Shown here: positions 1-7,866 of the stretch, piece after piece
Layout of the letters: the number at the start of each line of letters is the position of its first letter
How positions within the stretch are numbered: the stretch's first letter is position 1
Assembly: GCA_027343965.1 (NCBI GenBank)
Contig: DAHWJX010000112.1
Span: forward strand, 1 to 29,775
Direction of reading: 5' to 3'
Length of the DNA: 29,775 bases
Source: JAKACU01 sp021821185
GTDB taxonomy: Bacteria > Bacillota > Bacilli > Alicyclobacillales > SLC66
Program-made: the position numbers and the translations under genes
Notes under the pieces: model-generated
The model's input: only the letters and a program-made list of their open reading frames with translations
Told to the model about the DNA's origin: nothing
Database searches by the model: none

Positions 1-126
1 TTTGAGCTCGCTGGCGTGTCTGAAGAGATTGCCCGTGAAGCACTGCGGTTGGCTGCTCATAAGCTCCCGATTCGCACCAAATTTGTGGTACGAGGAGAAG
101 TAGGAGGTGGGTCTGATGAAAGCTAA
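1..126 (+). CDS. rplP: 50S ribosomal protein L16, C-terminal part
   Basis: The window opens inside this gene: frame 1 is open from base 1 to a TAA at 124-126 and gives the last 41 residues. The stretch EEIAREALRLAAHKLPIRTK is the typical C-terminal helix region of L16, a large-subunit protein near the peptidyl-transferase centre and the A-site tRNA. Its last 11 bases overlap the start of rpmC, and the rpmC ribosome binding site lies inside this coding sequence, so the two are probably translationally coupled. Only the 3' end is visible, so nothing can be said about its start. The identification rests on the tail sequence and on the invariant rplP-rpmC-rpsQ order. Confidence 0.95.
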   Translation, partial: FELAGVSEEIAREALRLAAHKLPIRTKFVVRGEVGGGSDES

Positions 127-313
127 AGACCTGCGTGTAAAGACCGACTCAGAGATTTTGGAAGAGATCGGTTCACTCAAAGGTGAACTGTTTAACCTGC
201 GCTTCCAATTGGCCACCGGTCAACTGGAAAATCCGATGCGGATCCGCGAGATTCGCAAAGCGATCGCCAGAGCGCGCACCATTTTGCGCGAACGCGAACT
301 CGGCATCGGTTGA
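116..313 (+). CDS. rpmC: 50S ribosomal protein L29
   Basis: L29 is a small two-helix protein at the exit of the ribosomal tunnel. The 65-residue product begins MKAKDLRVKTD and holds the family core GELFNLRFQLATGQLENP followed by a basic helix with IREIRKAIARA. The longest frame opens at a GTG at 107, but that codon is part of the AGGAGGTG ribosome binding site at 103-109. The ATG at 116 sits at the right distance (6 bases) and gives the usual length of about 65 residues, so I chose it. It overlaps the end of rplP by 11 bases and is followed by rpsQ after 25 bases. Confidence 0.97.
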   Translation: MKAKDLRVKTDSEILEEIGSLKGELFNLRFQLATGQLENPMRIREIRKAIARARTILRERELGIG

Positions 314-338
314 TAACGATCGGAAGGAGGCAGAGGCG

Positions 339-605
339 ATGGGTGAAGTACGCAATGATCGCAAGGTGCGAGTTGGCACTGTGGTAAGCGACAAAATGGA
401 AAAAACAATCGTGGTTGCTGTCGAAACAACGATTCGGCACCCGCTGTATGGCAAACGCGTGAAGCGAAGCAAGAAATTTAAAGTGCATGATGAAGCCAAT
501 GAAGCGAAATTGGGCGACGTCGTGCGCATCATGGAGACCCGGCCGATTAGCAAGGATAAGAATTGGCGCTTGGTGGAAATCGTTGAAAAGGCGGAAATTC
601 TGTAA
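339..605 (+). CDS. rpsQ: 30S ribosomal protein S17
   Basis: S17 is a primary 16S rRNA-binding protein of the small subunit with an OB fold. The 88-residue product shows the family signature: GTVVSDKMEKTIVVAVE near the N terminus and HPLYGKRVKRSKKFKVHDE in the middle, ending with the RPISKDKNWRLVEIVEKAE strand. The frame is open well upstream, but the ATG at 339 follows an AAGGAGG at 324-330 and yields the normal S17 length. It lies between rpmC and rplN in the usual S10/spc order. Confidence 0.97.
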   Translation: MGEVRNDRKVRVGTVVSDKMEKTIVVAVETTIRHPLYGKRVKRSKKFKVHDEANEAKLGDVVRIMETRPISKDKNWRLVEIVEKAEIL

Positions 606-644
606 TCCACCTGAGGTACGGGTATTGGAAGGGAGGACAAGAGC

Positions 645-1013
645 GTGATTCAACCACAAACCCGACTGGTTGTAGCCGACAACTCTGGTGCCAAAGAGAT
701 TATGTGCTTTCGTGTACTGGGCGGCTCGAACCGACGCACAGCCAATATTGGCGATGTGATTGTGGCATCTGTTAAAAGTGCAACACCAGGTGGCGTTGTC
801 AAGAAAGGCGACGTTGTGAAAGCTGTTGTTGTTCGTACACGCCGCGGCGTACGCCGTACAGACGGATCGTACATCCGCTTTGATGAGAATGCAGCGGTTA
901 TCATTCGTGAAGATAAAAGCCCGCGGGGAACCCGGATTTTTGGCCCGGTGGCTCGTGAGCTGCGTGACCGCGACTTCATGAAAATCGTGTCACTCGCGCC
1001 TGAAGTTCTGTAA
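645..1013 (+). CDS. rplN: 50S ribosomal protein L14
   Basis: L14 binds 23S rRNA at the subunit interface and touches 16S rRNA in the 70S ribosome. The 122-residue protein, the standard length, starts MIQPQTRLVVADNSGAKE and contains the conserved GDVIVASVKSATPGG and the basic VVRTRRGVRR patch, followed by IRFDENAAVII. The start is a GTG at 645 preceded by GGGAGGAC at 631-638. It is the first gene of the spc-type segment; rplX follows after 29 bases. Confidence 0.98.
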   Translation: MIQPQTRLVVADNSGAKEIMCFRVLGGSNRRTANIGDVIVASVKSATPGGVVKKGDVVKAVVVRTRRGVRRTDGSYIRFDENAAVIIREDKSPRGTRIFGPVARELRDRDFMKIVSLAPEVL

Positions 1014-1042
1014 GGGAAACGTGTGGATAAGGAGGGCTGTTC

Positions 1043-1372
1043 ATGGCGCAAGCAGGTTGCAAGATCAAGAAGGGCGATCATGTTATCGTAACGACTGGCA
1101 AGGATCGTGATAAAAAAGGCGTCGTTCTTGCTGTGTTCCCGAAAAAGCAACGCGTGCTCGTCGAAGGTGTCAACATGATCAAACGGCATACCAAGCCGAG
1201 CATGAGTAACCCTGAAGGCGGTATTGTCGAACGTGAAGCACTTTTGCACATTTCCAATGTTGCGATTGTGGATCCAAAAACCGGCGGACCGACACGGATC
1301 GGTTACAAATTCTTAGCTGATGGAACGAAGGTTCGTGTTGCAAAAAAATCTGGCGAAGTGCTCGATAAGTAA
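1043..1372 (+). CDS. rplX: 50S ribosomal protein L24
   Basis: L24 starts assembly of the large subunit by binding the 5' domain of 23S rRNA, and it lies near the tunnel exit. The 109-residue product has an N-terminal KOW motif (IKKGDHVIVTTGKDRDKKGVV, about residues 8-28), then VEGVNMIKRHTKPS and GGIVEREALLHISNVAIVD, all typical of the family. The ATG at 1043 has AAGGAGGG at 1030-1037 upstream. Length and order, between rplN and rplE, are normal. Confidence 0.97.
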   Translation: MAQAGCKIKKGDHVIVTTGKDRDKKGVVLAVFPKKQRVLVEGVNMIKRHTKPSMSNPEGGIVEREALLHISNVAIVDPKTGGPTRIGYKFLADGTKVRVAKKSGEVLDK

Positions 1373-1396
1373 CCAGGTCGAAAAGAGGTGTAAGCA

Positions 1397-1939
1397 GTGG
1401 CCAGACTTCGTGAGAAGTATCAGGGGCAAGTTGTACCAAGCCTGATGAAGAAGTTTTCCTATCACAGTGTGATGCAAGTGCCGCGCATTGAGAAAGTCGT
1501 CATCAATATGGGTGTCGGGGAAGCTGCGCAAAACGAGAAAGTGCTCGATAATGCGCTGACTGATTTGACGGCTATCGCGGGACAAAAACCCGTGGTAACG
1601 CGGGCGAAAAACTCCATCGCGGGGTTTAAGATTCGCCAAGGGCAAAAAATCGGCGCAAAAGTAACGTTGCGCGGTGAACGGATGTTCTTTTTCCTTGATA
1701 AATTGTTCAACATTGCACTTCCGCGTGTTCGCGACTTTCGCGGCGTATCATCCAAAGCGTTTGACGGTCGGGGAAACTATACGCTCGGTTTGCGTGAACA
1801 GTTGATCTTTCCGGAAATTGACTACGACAAAATCGACAAAGTGCGTGGTATGGACGTCGTCATCGTCACGACGGCCAAAACCGATGAAGAAGCTCGGGAG
1901 CTTTTGGCTGAACTCGGCATGCCCTTTCGTCAATCCTAA
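1397..1939 (+). CDS. rplE: 50S ribosomal protein L5
   Basis: L5 binds 5S rRNA and forms the central protuberance with L18. The 180-residue protein is close to the B. subtilis length (179). It shows PRIEKVVINMGVGEA (about 29-43), the GQKPVVTRAKNSIAGFKIR loop, and a C-terminal GMDVVIVTTAKTDEEARELL. Translation starts at a GTG at 1397 behind AGAGGTG at 1385-1391. rpsN follows after 18 bases. Nothing unusual was seen. Confidence 0.98.
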   Translation: MARLREKYQGQVVPSLMKKFSYHSVMQVPRIEKVVINMGVGEAAQNEKVLDNALTDLTAIAGQKPVVTRAKNSIAGFKIRQGQKIGAKVTLRGERMFFFLDKLFNIALPRVRDFRGVSSKAFDGRGNYTLGLREQLIFPEIDYDKIDKVRGMDVVIVTTAKTDEEARELLAELGMPFRQS

Positions 1940-1957
1940 GTAAAAGGAGGTACTGTC

Positions 1958-2143
1958 GTGGCAAAGAAGTCCATGATTGTAAAAGCATCACGGGCGCCAA
2001 AGTTTAGTACACAGGCGTATACCCGTTGCAAGCGTTGCGGGAGGCCGCATTCGGTACTGCGCAAGTTCGGAATCTGCCGGATTTGCTTTCGTGAATTGGC
2101 ACATCTGGGGCAGTTGCCAGGTGTAAAGAAAGCTAGCTGGTAA
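1958..2143 (+). CDS. rpsN: 30S ribosomal protein S14, zinc-binding short type
   Basis: S14 sits in the head of the small subunit. The product has only 61 residues and carries two CxxC pairs (C24/C27 and C40/C43) that would hold one zinc ion, which makes it the short type (S14Z), not the roughly 89-residue zinc-free paralogue that Bacillales induce under zinc shortage. The GTG start at 1958 follows AAGGAGG at 1944-1950. Its place between rplE and rpsH is the normal one for the zinc form. Confidence 0.98.
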   Translation: MAKKSMIVKASRAPKFSTQAYTRCKRCGRPHSVLRKFGICRICFRELAHLGQLPGVKKASW

Positions 2144-2169
2144 GGGCGAAGGAAGGAGGTTGGTTCGCA

Positions 2170-2568
2170 ATGGCAATGACGGATCCAATCGCGGATATGC
2201 TGACACGGATTCGCAACAGCAATATGGTTGGCCATGAGAAAGTAGATATCCCGGGTTCCAATATAAAACGGGCAATCGCAGAAATTCTTAAGGCTGAGGG
2301 CTATATTCGGGATGCGGAATTTATTCCGGACAACAAACAAGGAACCATTCGCGTTCATCTTAAATACGGTCAAAACAACCAACGCATTATTACGGGCCTA
2401 AAGCGGATCAGCAAACCAGGTTTGCGGGTCTACGCAGCATCCGATGAGTTGCCGCGCGTGCTTGGGGGCCTTGGCATCGCGATCGTTTCGACATCGCGAG
2501 GGCTCATGACAGATCGCCAAGCAAGGCAAAGCAATGTTGGCGGCGAAGTGCTCTGCTACGTGTGGTAA
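2170..2568 (+). CDS. rpsH: 30S ribosomal protein S8
   Basis: S8 binds the central domain of 16S rRNA and, in enterobacteria, represses the spc operon by binding mRNA. The 132-residue product begins MAMTDPIADMLTRIRN and ends with the highly conserved GLMTDRQARQSNVGGEVLCYVW. The ATG at 2170 has GGAAGGAGG at 2151-2159 upstream. A second in-frame ATG at 2176 would also give a plausible N terminus; I kept the first, which matches the usual family length (132 in B. subtilis). No S8 control element is recognisable by eye. Confidence 0.98.
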   Translation: MAMTDPIADMLTRIRNSNMVGHEKVDIPGSNIKRAIAEILKAEGYIRDAEFIPDNKQGTIRVHLKYGQNNQRIITGLKRISKPGLRVYAASDELPRVLGGLGIAIVSTSRGLMTDRQARQSNVGGEVLCYVW

Positions 2569-2598
2569 GCACAAGCCAGAATTGAGGGAGGTGTAGAC

Positions 2599-3138
2599 GT
2601 GTCCCGTATTGGAAGAAAGCCCATCACGATTCCATCAGGAGTCGATGTGTCGCTAGTTGACAATGTGATTACAGTAAAAGGCCCGAAAGGTGCCTTAACG
2701 CGAGAATTGCACCGGGATATGGTAGTCCGTACGGAAGGAACAGATATGGTTGTTGAACGCCCTTCCGATTCCAAGTTGCACAGAAGCCTGCATGGCACCA
2801 CCCGCAGTATGGTGGCCAACATGGTTGAAGGTGTAACGAACGGATATCAAAAGGTTCTTGATCTCGTTGGTGTTGGATACAGAGCGACAAAAGCTGGTAG
2901 CAACGTAACGCTCGCATTAGGATTTTCACATCCTGTCGAGATCGTTCCTGATGCTGGTTTGGAACTCGACGTTCCTACCAACACGCGGATTATCATTAAA
3001 GGTATCGATAAGGAACAAGTGGGAACTTTTGCAGCGAAGATTCGTGACATTCGTAAACCGGAACCTTACAAAGGTAAAGGAATTCGCTATGAAAACGAAA
3101 TTGTTCGCCGTAAGGTTGGTAAGACTGGTAAGAAATAA
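2599..3138 (+). CDS. rplF: 50S ribosomal protein L6
   Basis: L6 lies near the factor-binding centre of the large subunit. The 179-residue product, the standard length, has SRIGRKPITIPSGV at the N terminus and the duplicated L6 fold, with GYRATKAGSNVTLALGFSHP in the middle and the C-terminal signature IRDIRKPEPYKGKGIRYENE. The start is a GTG at 2599 after GGGAGGTG at 2586-2593. It is followed by rplR after 20 bases. Nothing odd was seen. Confidence 0.98.
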   Translation: MSRIGRKPITIPSGVDVSLVDNVITVKGPKGALTRELHRDMVVRTEGTDMVVERPSDSKLHRSLHGTTRSMVANMVEGVTNGYQKVLDLVGVGYRATKAGSNVTLALGFSHPVEIVPDAGLELDVPTNTRIIIKGIDKEQVGTFAAKIRDIRKPEPYKGKGIRYENEIVRRKVGKTGKK

Positions 3139-3158
3139 ACAGGCAAGGAAGTGGGACT

Positions 3159-3527
3159 GTGATTAGCAAAGGCGATAAGGAAGCTTCTCGCGCGCGTAGG
3201 CACGGCCGTATCCGCAAACGCCTGTCTGGCACTTCGGCGCGTCCACGTCTGAATGTGTTTCGCTCTGGCAAACACATCTATGCGCAAATTATCGATGATA
3301 CCACATCACGTACGGTTGTTTCTGCCTCTACGGTAGACAAAGACCTTCGCGAAACTGTGGCCCACGGTAATACGATGGAAGCAGCAACGGCCGTCGGCAA
3401 GTTGGTTGCTGAACGTGCCCAAGCTGTCGGCGTTTCAGCGGTGGTTTTTGACCGCGGCGGTTATCTCTATCATGGACGTATCCAAGCGTTAGCAGATGCA
3501 GCGCGTGAAGCAGGACTTGAGTTTTAG
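3159..3527 (+). CDS. rplR: 50S ribosomal protein L18
   Basis: L18 carries 5S rRNA into the large subunit together with L5. The 122-residue product has a basic N-terminal tail (RARRHGRIRKRLSGTSARPR), then LNVFRSGKHIYAQIIDD and the conserved VVFDRGGYLYHGRIQALADA near the end. Length fits the family (120 in B. subtilis). The start is a GTG at 3159 after AAGGAAGTG at 3144-3152, a weaker ribosome binding site than its neighbours have. Confidence 0.98.
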   Translation: MISKGDKEASRARRHGRIRKRLSGTSARPRLNVFRSGKHIYAQIIDDTTSRTVVSASTVDKDLRETVAHGNTMEAATAVGKLVAERAQAVGVSAVVFDRGGYLYHGRIQALADAAREAGLEF

Positions 3528-3556
3528 TTTGACGTGTGAAGGAGGGAAAGAAAACA

Positions 3557-4054
3557 GTGCGTGTTGACCCAACACATCTCGATCTGTCGGAAAGAGTCGT
3601 AGCTATCAATCGCGTGGCGAAAGTCGTTAAAGGCGGTCGTCGTTTCAGCTTTAGTGCTTTGGTTGTCGTAGGAGACGGTCAAGGCCATGTAGGAGCAGGA
3701 TTGGGTAAAGCTTCTGAAGTTCAAGAAGCTGTTCGTAAAGGCGTCGCTGACGCCAAGAAGAATTTGATTACCGTTCCGATGCGGGCAACCACCGTCCCCC
3801 ATGAAGTTCTTGGACGTTTTGGTGCAGGACGGGTGCTTATCAAACCCGCGCGTGAAGGTACTGGAGTTATCGCAGGTGGCCCAGTCCGTGCCGTTCTTGA
3901 ATTGGCCGGTATCAAGGACATTGTGACGAAGTCATTAGGCTCGTCAAATGCCATCAACATGGTTCATGCAACGCTCAACGGTCTGGAACAATTGAAACGC
4001 CCTGAAGACGTTGCAAAACTTCGCGGCAAAACCGTCGCCGAACTTCGCGGCTAG
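3557..4054 (+). CDS. rpsE: 30S ribosomal protein S5
   Basis: S5 shapes the decoding fidelity of the small subunit and lines the mRNA entry site. The product has an N-terminal double-stranded-RNA-binding-like fold (NRVAKVVKGGRRFSFSALVV, GKASEVQEAVRKG) and the C-terminal GAGRVLIKPAREGTGVIAGG signature. The longest frame begins at a GTG at 3536, but those codons form the AAGGAGGG ribosome binding site at 3539-3546. The GTG at 3557 gives a 165-residue protein whose N terminus (MRVDPTHLDLSERVV) lines up with B. subtilis S5, so I use it; the spacing of about 11 bases is on the long side. Confidence 0.95.
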   Translation: MRVDPTHLDLSERVVAINRVAKVVKGGRRFSFSALVVVGDGQGHVGAGLGKASEVQEAVRKGVADAKKNLITVPMRATTVPHEVLGRFGAGRVLIKPAREGTGVIAGGPVRAVLELAGIKDIVTKSLGSSNAINMVHATLNGLEQLKRPEDVAKLRGKTVAELRG

Positions 4055-4068
4055 GAGGTCGTAACATA

Positions 4069-4254
4069 GTGAAACAGGTGCAAATCACCTTGGTGCGCAG
4101 CCTCATAGGTCGCACAGAGTCGCAACGTGCCACAATTCTCTCTCTTGGGCTTCGCAAGATTCGCCAATCGGTTGTTCGCGAAGATTCCCCGTCAGTGCGT
4201 GGCATGATAGCTAAAGTCAGTCACATGGTTGAATGTAAAGAAATCGAAGCGTAA
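4069..4254 (+). CDS. rpmD: 50S ribosomal protein L30
   Basis: L30 is a small large-subunit protein. The 61-residue product contains QITLVRSLIGRTESQRATI and GLRKIRQSVVREDSPSVRGM, the usual L30 pattern. The start is a GTG at 4069; its ribosome binding site TAGGAGGTC at 4052-4060 overlaps the stop codon of rpsE, so translation of the two is probably coupled. The normal order rpsE-rpmD-rplO is kept. Confidence 0.97.
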   Translation: MKQVQITLVRSLIGRTESQRATILSLGLRKIRQSVVREDSPSVRGMIAKVSHMVECKEIEA

Positions 4255-4275
4255 GCGGTCTGGAGGGATATTGGG

Positions 4276-4719
4276 ATGAACTTGCACGAATTATCGCCCG
4301 CCCCCGGTTCGCGCCACAGTAAAAAGCGACTTGGCCGAGGTATAGGGTCTGGCATGGGCAAGACTTCGACACGCGGAAGCAAAGGGCAATGGGCTCGTTC
4401 CGGTGGTGGTGTGCGTCCGGGTTTTGAAGGTGGACAAATGCCTCTGTTCCGTCGTCTGCCTAAGCGCGGATTTAGCAATGAGCCGTTTAAAAAAGAGTAC
4501 AATATCGTCAACTTAGCACAATTGGAACGTTTTGCAGCCGGCACGGTTGTTACACCTGATCTGCTGAAGGAAAACCGCATTGTGCGCAACATGAAGGATG
4601 GCATCAAGATTCTTGGCGAGGGAGATCTTCACGTCGCATTAACTGTTCGTGCTCATGCATTTTCGGGCACGGCGGCTGAAAAAATCGCGGCCGCAGGCGG
4701 CAGTGTCGAGGTGATTTGA
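4276..4719 (+). CDS. rplO: 50S ribosomal protein L15
   Basis: L15 is a late-assembly large-subunit protein with an extended basic N-terminal arm. The 147-residue product shows the glycine- and arginine-rich arm (KKRLGRGIGSGMGKTSTRG, GGGVRPGFEGGQMPLFRRLP) and a C-terminal KOW-like globule ending in FSGTAAEKIAAAGGSVEVI. The ATG at 4276 is preceded by TGGAGGGA at 4261-4268. Its TGA stop (4717-4719) shares one base with the ATG of secY, giving TGATG stop-start coupling. Confidence 0.98.
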   Translation: MNLHELSPAPGSRHSKKRLGRGIGSGMGKTSTRGSKGQWARSGGGVRPGFEGGQMPLFRRLPKRGFSNEPFKKEYNIVNLAQLERFAAGTVVTPDLLKENRIVRNMKDGIKILGEGDLHVALTVRAHAFSGTAAEKIAAAGGSVEVI

Positions 4720-6017
4720 TGCTTCGCACGCTACGTGGTGCCTGGAGAGCTAAAGACTTGCGTAAACGATTGTTGTTTACGCTCATGGTTTTGGCTGTGT
4801 ACAGGATCGGCGTCGTGATTCCGGTTCCCGGAGTCAATGCATCTCTTCTTCAAGGTTTGGCGGCAAAAAATGCGTTAGTTGGTATGCTCAATACGTTTTC
4901 AGGCGGTGCTCTCAATCGATTCTCCATTTTGTCGATGAGCATTTACCCTTACGTGACGGCCTCCATCATCGTGCAATTGCTGTCCATGGGTGTTATCAGG
5001 CAATGGGAAGACTGGTCTAAAGAAGGGGAGACGGGTCGAGCGAAGTTAACGCAGTGGACGCGGTATCTGACCGTGATTTTGGGTCTTGTCCAATCTGCGG
5101 CATTGACCTTCTCGTTTAGTCGACAACTCGGGCCGGGTTTTATCAATGATCCTTCGATCTGGACGTATCTTGTGATTGGTCTTACACTGACAGCTGGGAC
5201 CACCTTTTTGATGTGGCTGGGCGAGCAGATTACGGACAAAGGCATCGGCAACGGTGTTTCGGTGATTATCTTTCTGAGCATTTTGTCTCAGTTGGAACAA
5301 ATCATTCTAGTTGTCTATTCAAATGTCTTTCAGGCCCACCCGGACCAGTTGCTTTTGAATATCGTTAAAGTGGTGATTCTGCTGGCTGCCATGCTGGCGA
5401 TGGTTGTGTTTATCATCTACGTACAACAAGGCGTTCGACGTATTCCTGTGCAATACACACAGCGACAAGTCGGCAACACGATGTATGGTGGACAAAGTAC
5501 ACACATCCCGTTTAAAGTGAATGCAGCAGGTATGATTCCTGTGATTTTTGCTACATCTGTGTTGTTTATTCCGACGATTATCGGGCAATTCTTTCATGGT
5601 AATCGCTTGGCGGATTGGGCGATGACAACCTTTAGCCCATCGTCTTGGACCTATGCTGCGATAGAGTTTGTGTTGATCGTATTGTTCACGTACTTTTATA
5701 CGTTCGTTCAACTCAATCCGTCGCAATTGGCGGAACAGATGCAAAAGAATGCTGGATATGTGCCTGGCATTCGACCCGGCAAGCCGACAGAGAATTACTT
5801 CATATGGTTAATGAATCGGTTGTCTCTTGTCGGTGGCTTATTTCTAGCCGTTGTTGCGGTTTTGCCCTTGGCGTTTGTCTGGATGACTGGCTTGTCAGGT
5901 ATGTCATATTATTTTAGTGGTACATCCCTTTTGATTGTTATTGGTGTCGCTTTAGATACCATGCGTCAATTGGAAGGTCAAAGGCTGCAGCGGAGTTACA
6001 AAGGTTTTATTCGCTGA
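4719..6017 (+). CDS. secY: Preprotein translocase channel subunit SecY
   Basis: SecY is the pore-forming subunit of the SecYEG channel in the cytoplasmic membrane. The 432-residue product is hydrophobic throughout, consistent with ten membrane helices. It has the conserved GVNASLLQ and GGALNRFSILSMSIYPYVTASIIVQ regions near the N terminus, GNGVSVIIF in the middle and the IRPGKPTENYF cytosolic loop before the last helices. The open frame reaches back to a TTG at 4716, but the ATG at 4719, with GAGGTG at 4709-4714, fits better and overlaps the rplO stop. Placement before adk and map is standard. Confidence 0.97.
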   Translation: MLRTLRGAWRAKDLRKRLLFTLMVLAVYRIGVVIPVPGVNASLLQGLAAKNALVGMLNTFSGGALNRFSILSMSIYPYVTASIIVQLLSMGVIRQWEDWSKEGETGRAKLTQWTRYLTVILGLVQSAALTFSFSRQLGPGFINDPSIWTYLVIGLTLTAGTTFLMWLGEQITDKGIGNGVSVIIFLSILSQLEQIILVVYSNVFQAHPDQLLLNIVKVVILLAAMLAMVVFIIYVQQGVRRIPVQYTQRQVGNTMYGGQSTHIPFKVNAAGMIPVIFATSVLFIPTIIGQFFHGNRLADWAMTTFSPSSWTYAAIEFVLIVLFTYFYTFVQLNPSQLAEQMQKNAGYVPGIRPGKPTENYFIWLMNRLSLVGGLFLAVVAVLPLAFVWMTGLSGMSYYFSGTSLLIVIGVALDTMRQLEGQRLQRSYKGFIR

Positions 6018-6047
6018 TTGACCTTTTGAAGAAAGGTCGTGTGGTGC

Positions 6048-6701
6048 ATGCAGATCGTCTTTCTGGGCCTTCCTGGCGCAGGCAAGGGAACGCAGGCTGT
6101 TTCCATTACAGAGGACTTTGGTGTTCCACATATCGCAACAGGAGACATGTTTCGGGCTGCTATGGCGGCTGACTCGCCACTCGGACAAGAGGTTCGACAG
6201 TACCTTGTTAAAGGACTTCTTGTGCCGGACGAGTTAACCATCCAGGTCGTTCGTGACAGGTTACAGCAGGCCGACACGAAGAATGGATTTCTGTTAGATG
6301 GCTTTCCGAGAACCGAGCCACAGGCGGTCGCTCTCGAAGAGATGTTGCGCGAGATTGGCAAACCAGTCACGCACGTGTTGTACTTGCAGGTACCGCGAGA
6401 GGACTTGCTGCAACGGTTAACTGGTCGTGTAGTGTGTTCATCATGTGGAGCATCTTACCATGTGACATTGAACCCTCCGGCGCATGAAGGAATTTGTGAC
6501 CGTTGCAAGGCGGAACTGATCGTTCGCAAGGACGATACACCAGAAGCGGTGGCCGTTCGTCTAGCGGAAAACTTTGAGCGAACAGAAGCGCTGGCCAAGT
6601 TCTATGAACAGCGCGGATTGTTGCGCACGATTGATGGAACACAATCGATCGGACACGTGTATGACGCCATTTCAAACGCACTACAGGAGGCGCAAGCGTG
6701 A
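6048..6701 (+). CDS. adk: Adenylate kinase, zinc-binding lid type
   Basis: Catalyses ATP + AMP to 2 ADP in the cytoplasm. The 217-residue product starts MQIVFLGLPGAGKGTQ with the P-loop at residues 7-15, then TGDMFR (AMP site) and DGFPRT. The lid domain has four cysteines (C130, C133, C150, C153), so it is the zinc-holding lid found in many Gram-positive bacteria. An in-frame GTG at 6039 exists, but the ATG at 6048 gives the family N terminus. The ribosome binding site (AAAGG at 6032-6036) is weak and rather distant. The stop overlaps the map start by 4 bases. Confidence 0.97.
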   Translation: MQIVFLGLPGAGKGTQAVSITEDFGVPHIATGDMFRAAMAADSPLGQEVRQYLVKGLLVPDELTIQVVRDRLQQADTKNGFLLDGFPRTEPQAVALEEMLREIGKPVTHVLYLQVPREDLLQRLTGRVVCSSCGASYHVTLNPPAHEGICDRCKAELIVRKDDTPEAVAVRLAENFERTEALAKFYEQRGLLRTIDGTQSIGHVYDAISNALQEAQA

Positions 6702-7444
6702 TTACGATCAAGTCGAAGCACGAACTCGAGATCATGCGGGAGGCGGGCCGGATTGTCGCGATGGTGCACGATGAAATGAAGCGTGTGATCCGTCCGGGCG
6801 TGACGACTGGGCAGCTTGACACCATTGCTGAGAATATCATTCGCAAAGCAGGAGCAACGCCTTCTTTCAAAGGCTATAACGATTTTCCTGCGTCGATTTG
6901 CACGTCGGTGAACGAGCAGCTGGTTCATGGGATACCTAGTGATCGCGTTCTATCTGACGGGGATATCATCTCGGTCGATGTGGGCGCGTATTACAAAGGG
7001 TATCATGGTGATTCGGCGTGGACGTATCCCGTGGGTACGATCAGCGCACAGGCTGTTGACCTACTTGCTGTGACACAGGAATCGTTATTTCAAGGTATCC
7101 GCGAAGCTAAACCAGGAAATCGGCTGTCAGACATTTCTCATGCCGTTCAGGTCTATGCAGAGTCGAAAGGTTACTCGATCGTGCGCGATTATGTTGGACA
7201 CGGCATCGGACGGGATATGCACGAAGCACCGCAGGTTCCGAACTATGGTCCGCCCAATCGTGGAATTCGCCTGCGAGAAGGTATGGCTATTGCGATTGAA
7301 CCTATGGTCAATGTCGGGAGCTATGATGTGGTGACGCTGTCGGACAATTGGACGGTTATTACGAAAGATGGTTTGCTATGTGCCCATTTTGAGCATACAG
7401 TGGCCATTACAGAAGACGGTCCAGTACTCATGACAGTGCTTTAA
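6698..7444 (+). CDS. map: Methionine aminopeptidase, type I
   Basis: Removes the initiator methionine from new proteins, using two metal ions. The 248-residue product is the normal length for the type I enzyme. The five metal ligands are visible: D94 (SVDVG), D105 (GDSAW), H168 (GHGIG), E201 (IEPM) and E232 (FEHTV), together with the substrate-contacting H77 (VHGIP). It starts at a GTG at 6698 that overlaps the adk stop (GTGA); AGGAGG at 6685-6690 serves as its ribosome binding site inside adk. infA follows directly after 27 bases. Confidence 0.97.
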   Translation: MITIKSKHELEIMREAGRIVAMVHDEMKRVIRPGVTTGQLDTIAENIIRKAGATPSFKGYNDFPASICTSVNEQLVHGIPSDRVLSDGDIISVDVGAYYKGYHGDSAWTYPVGTISAQAVDLLAVTQESLFQGIREAKPGNRLSDISHAVQVYAESKGYSIVRDYVGHGIGRDMHEAPQVPNYGPPNRGIRLREGMAIAIEPMVNVGSYDVVTLSDNWTVITKDGLLCAHFEHTVAITEDGPVLMTVL

Positions 7445-7471
7445 TCGTGTGTACAAAGAAGGAGGTGCTCT

Positions 7472-7690
7472 ATGGCGAAGGATGATGTCATTGAAGTTGA
7501 AGGCAAGGTGATTGAGCCGCTGCCAAACGCCATGTTTCGTGTAGAACTTGAAAATGGTCACAAGATATTGGCTCATGTTTCTGGGAAGATTCGCATGAAT
7601 TACATCAAGATCCTGCCGGGTGACCGGGTGACAGTGGAATTGTCGCCGTATGACTTATCACGGGGAAGAATTACCTACCGGTATAAGTAG
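7472..7690 (+). CDS. infA: Translation initiation factor IF-1
   Basis: IF-1 blocks the ribosomal A site during initiation. The 72-residue product is the exact family length and nearly fully conserved: MAKDDVIEVEGKVIEPLPNA, then FRVELENGHKILAHVSGKIR and the C-terminal SPYDLSRGRITYRYK, an OB fold. The ATG at 7472 follows AAGGAGGTG at 7459-7467. The map-infA-rpmJ-rpsM order is classical for Bacillales. Confidence 0.98.
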   Translation: MAKDDVIEVEGKVIEPLPNAMFRVELENGHKILAHVSGKIRMNYIKILPGDRVTVELSPYDLSRGRITYRYK

Positions 7691-7719
7691 TCGGCGGATC
7701 ATTCAAGGAGGTGGAAACC

Positions 7720-7833
7720 GTGAAGGTACGTCCATCGGTGAAGCCCATTTGTGAAAAGTGTAAAGTAATTCGCCGCAAGGGGATCGTCATGGTGATTTGC
7801 GAAAATCCGAAACACAAACAACGACAAGGTTGA
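7720..7833 (+). CDS. rpmJ: 50S ribosomal protein L36, zinc-binding type
   Basis: This 37-residue protein reads MKVRPSVKPICEKCKVIRR followed by KGIVMVICENPKHKQRQG. The CxxC...C....H set (C11, C14, C27, H32) marks the zinc-binding form of L36. It starts at a GTG at 7720 behind AAGGAGGTGG at 7705-7714 and ends with TGA at 7831-7833. It lies between infA and rpsM as expected. Confidence 0.97.
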   Translation: MKVRPSVKPICEKCKVIRRKGIVMVICENPKHKQRQG

Positions 7834-7866
7834 GTCATCAACCGATTATGGTAGGAGGTGCACCGT

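Noticed and set aside
173..640. Long open frames on the minus strand and in other frames across the ribosomal operons
   Set aside because: They overlap strongly conserved ribosomal protein genes and have no ribosome binding sites or recognisable domains.
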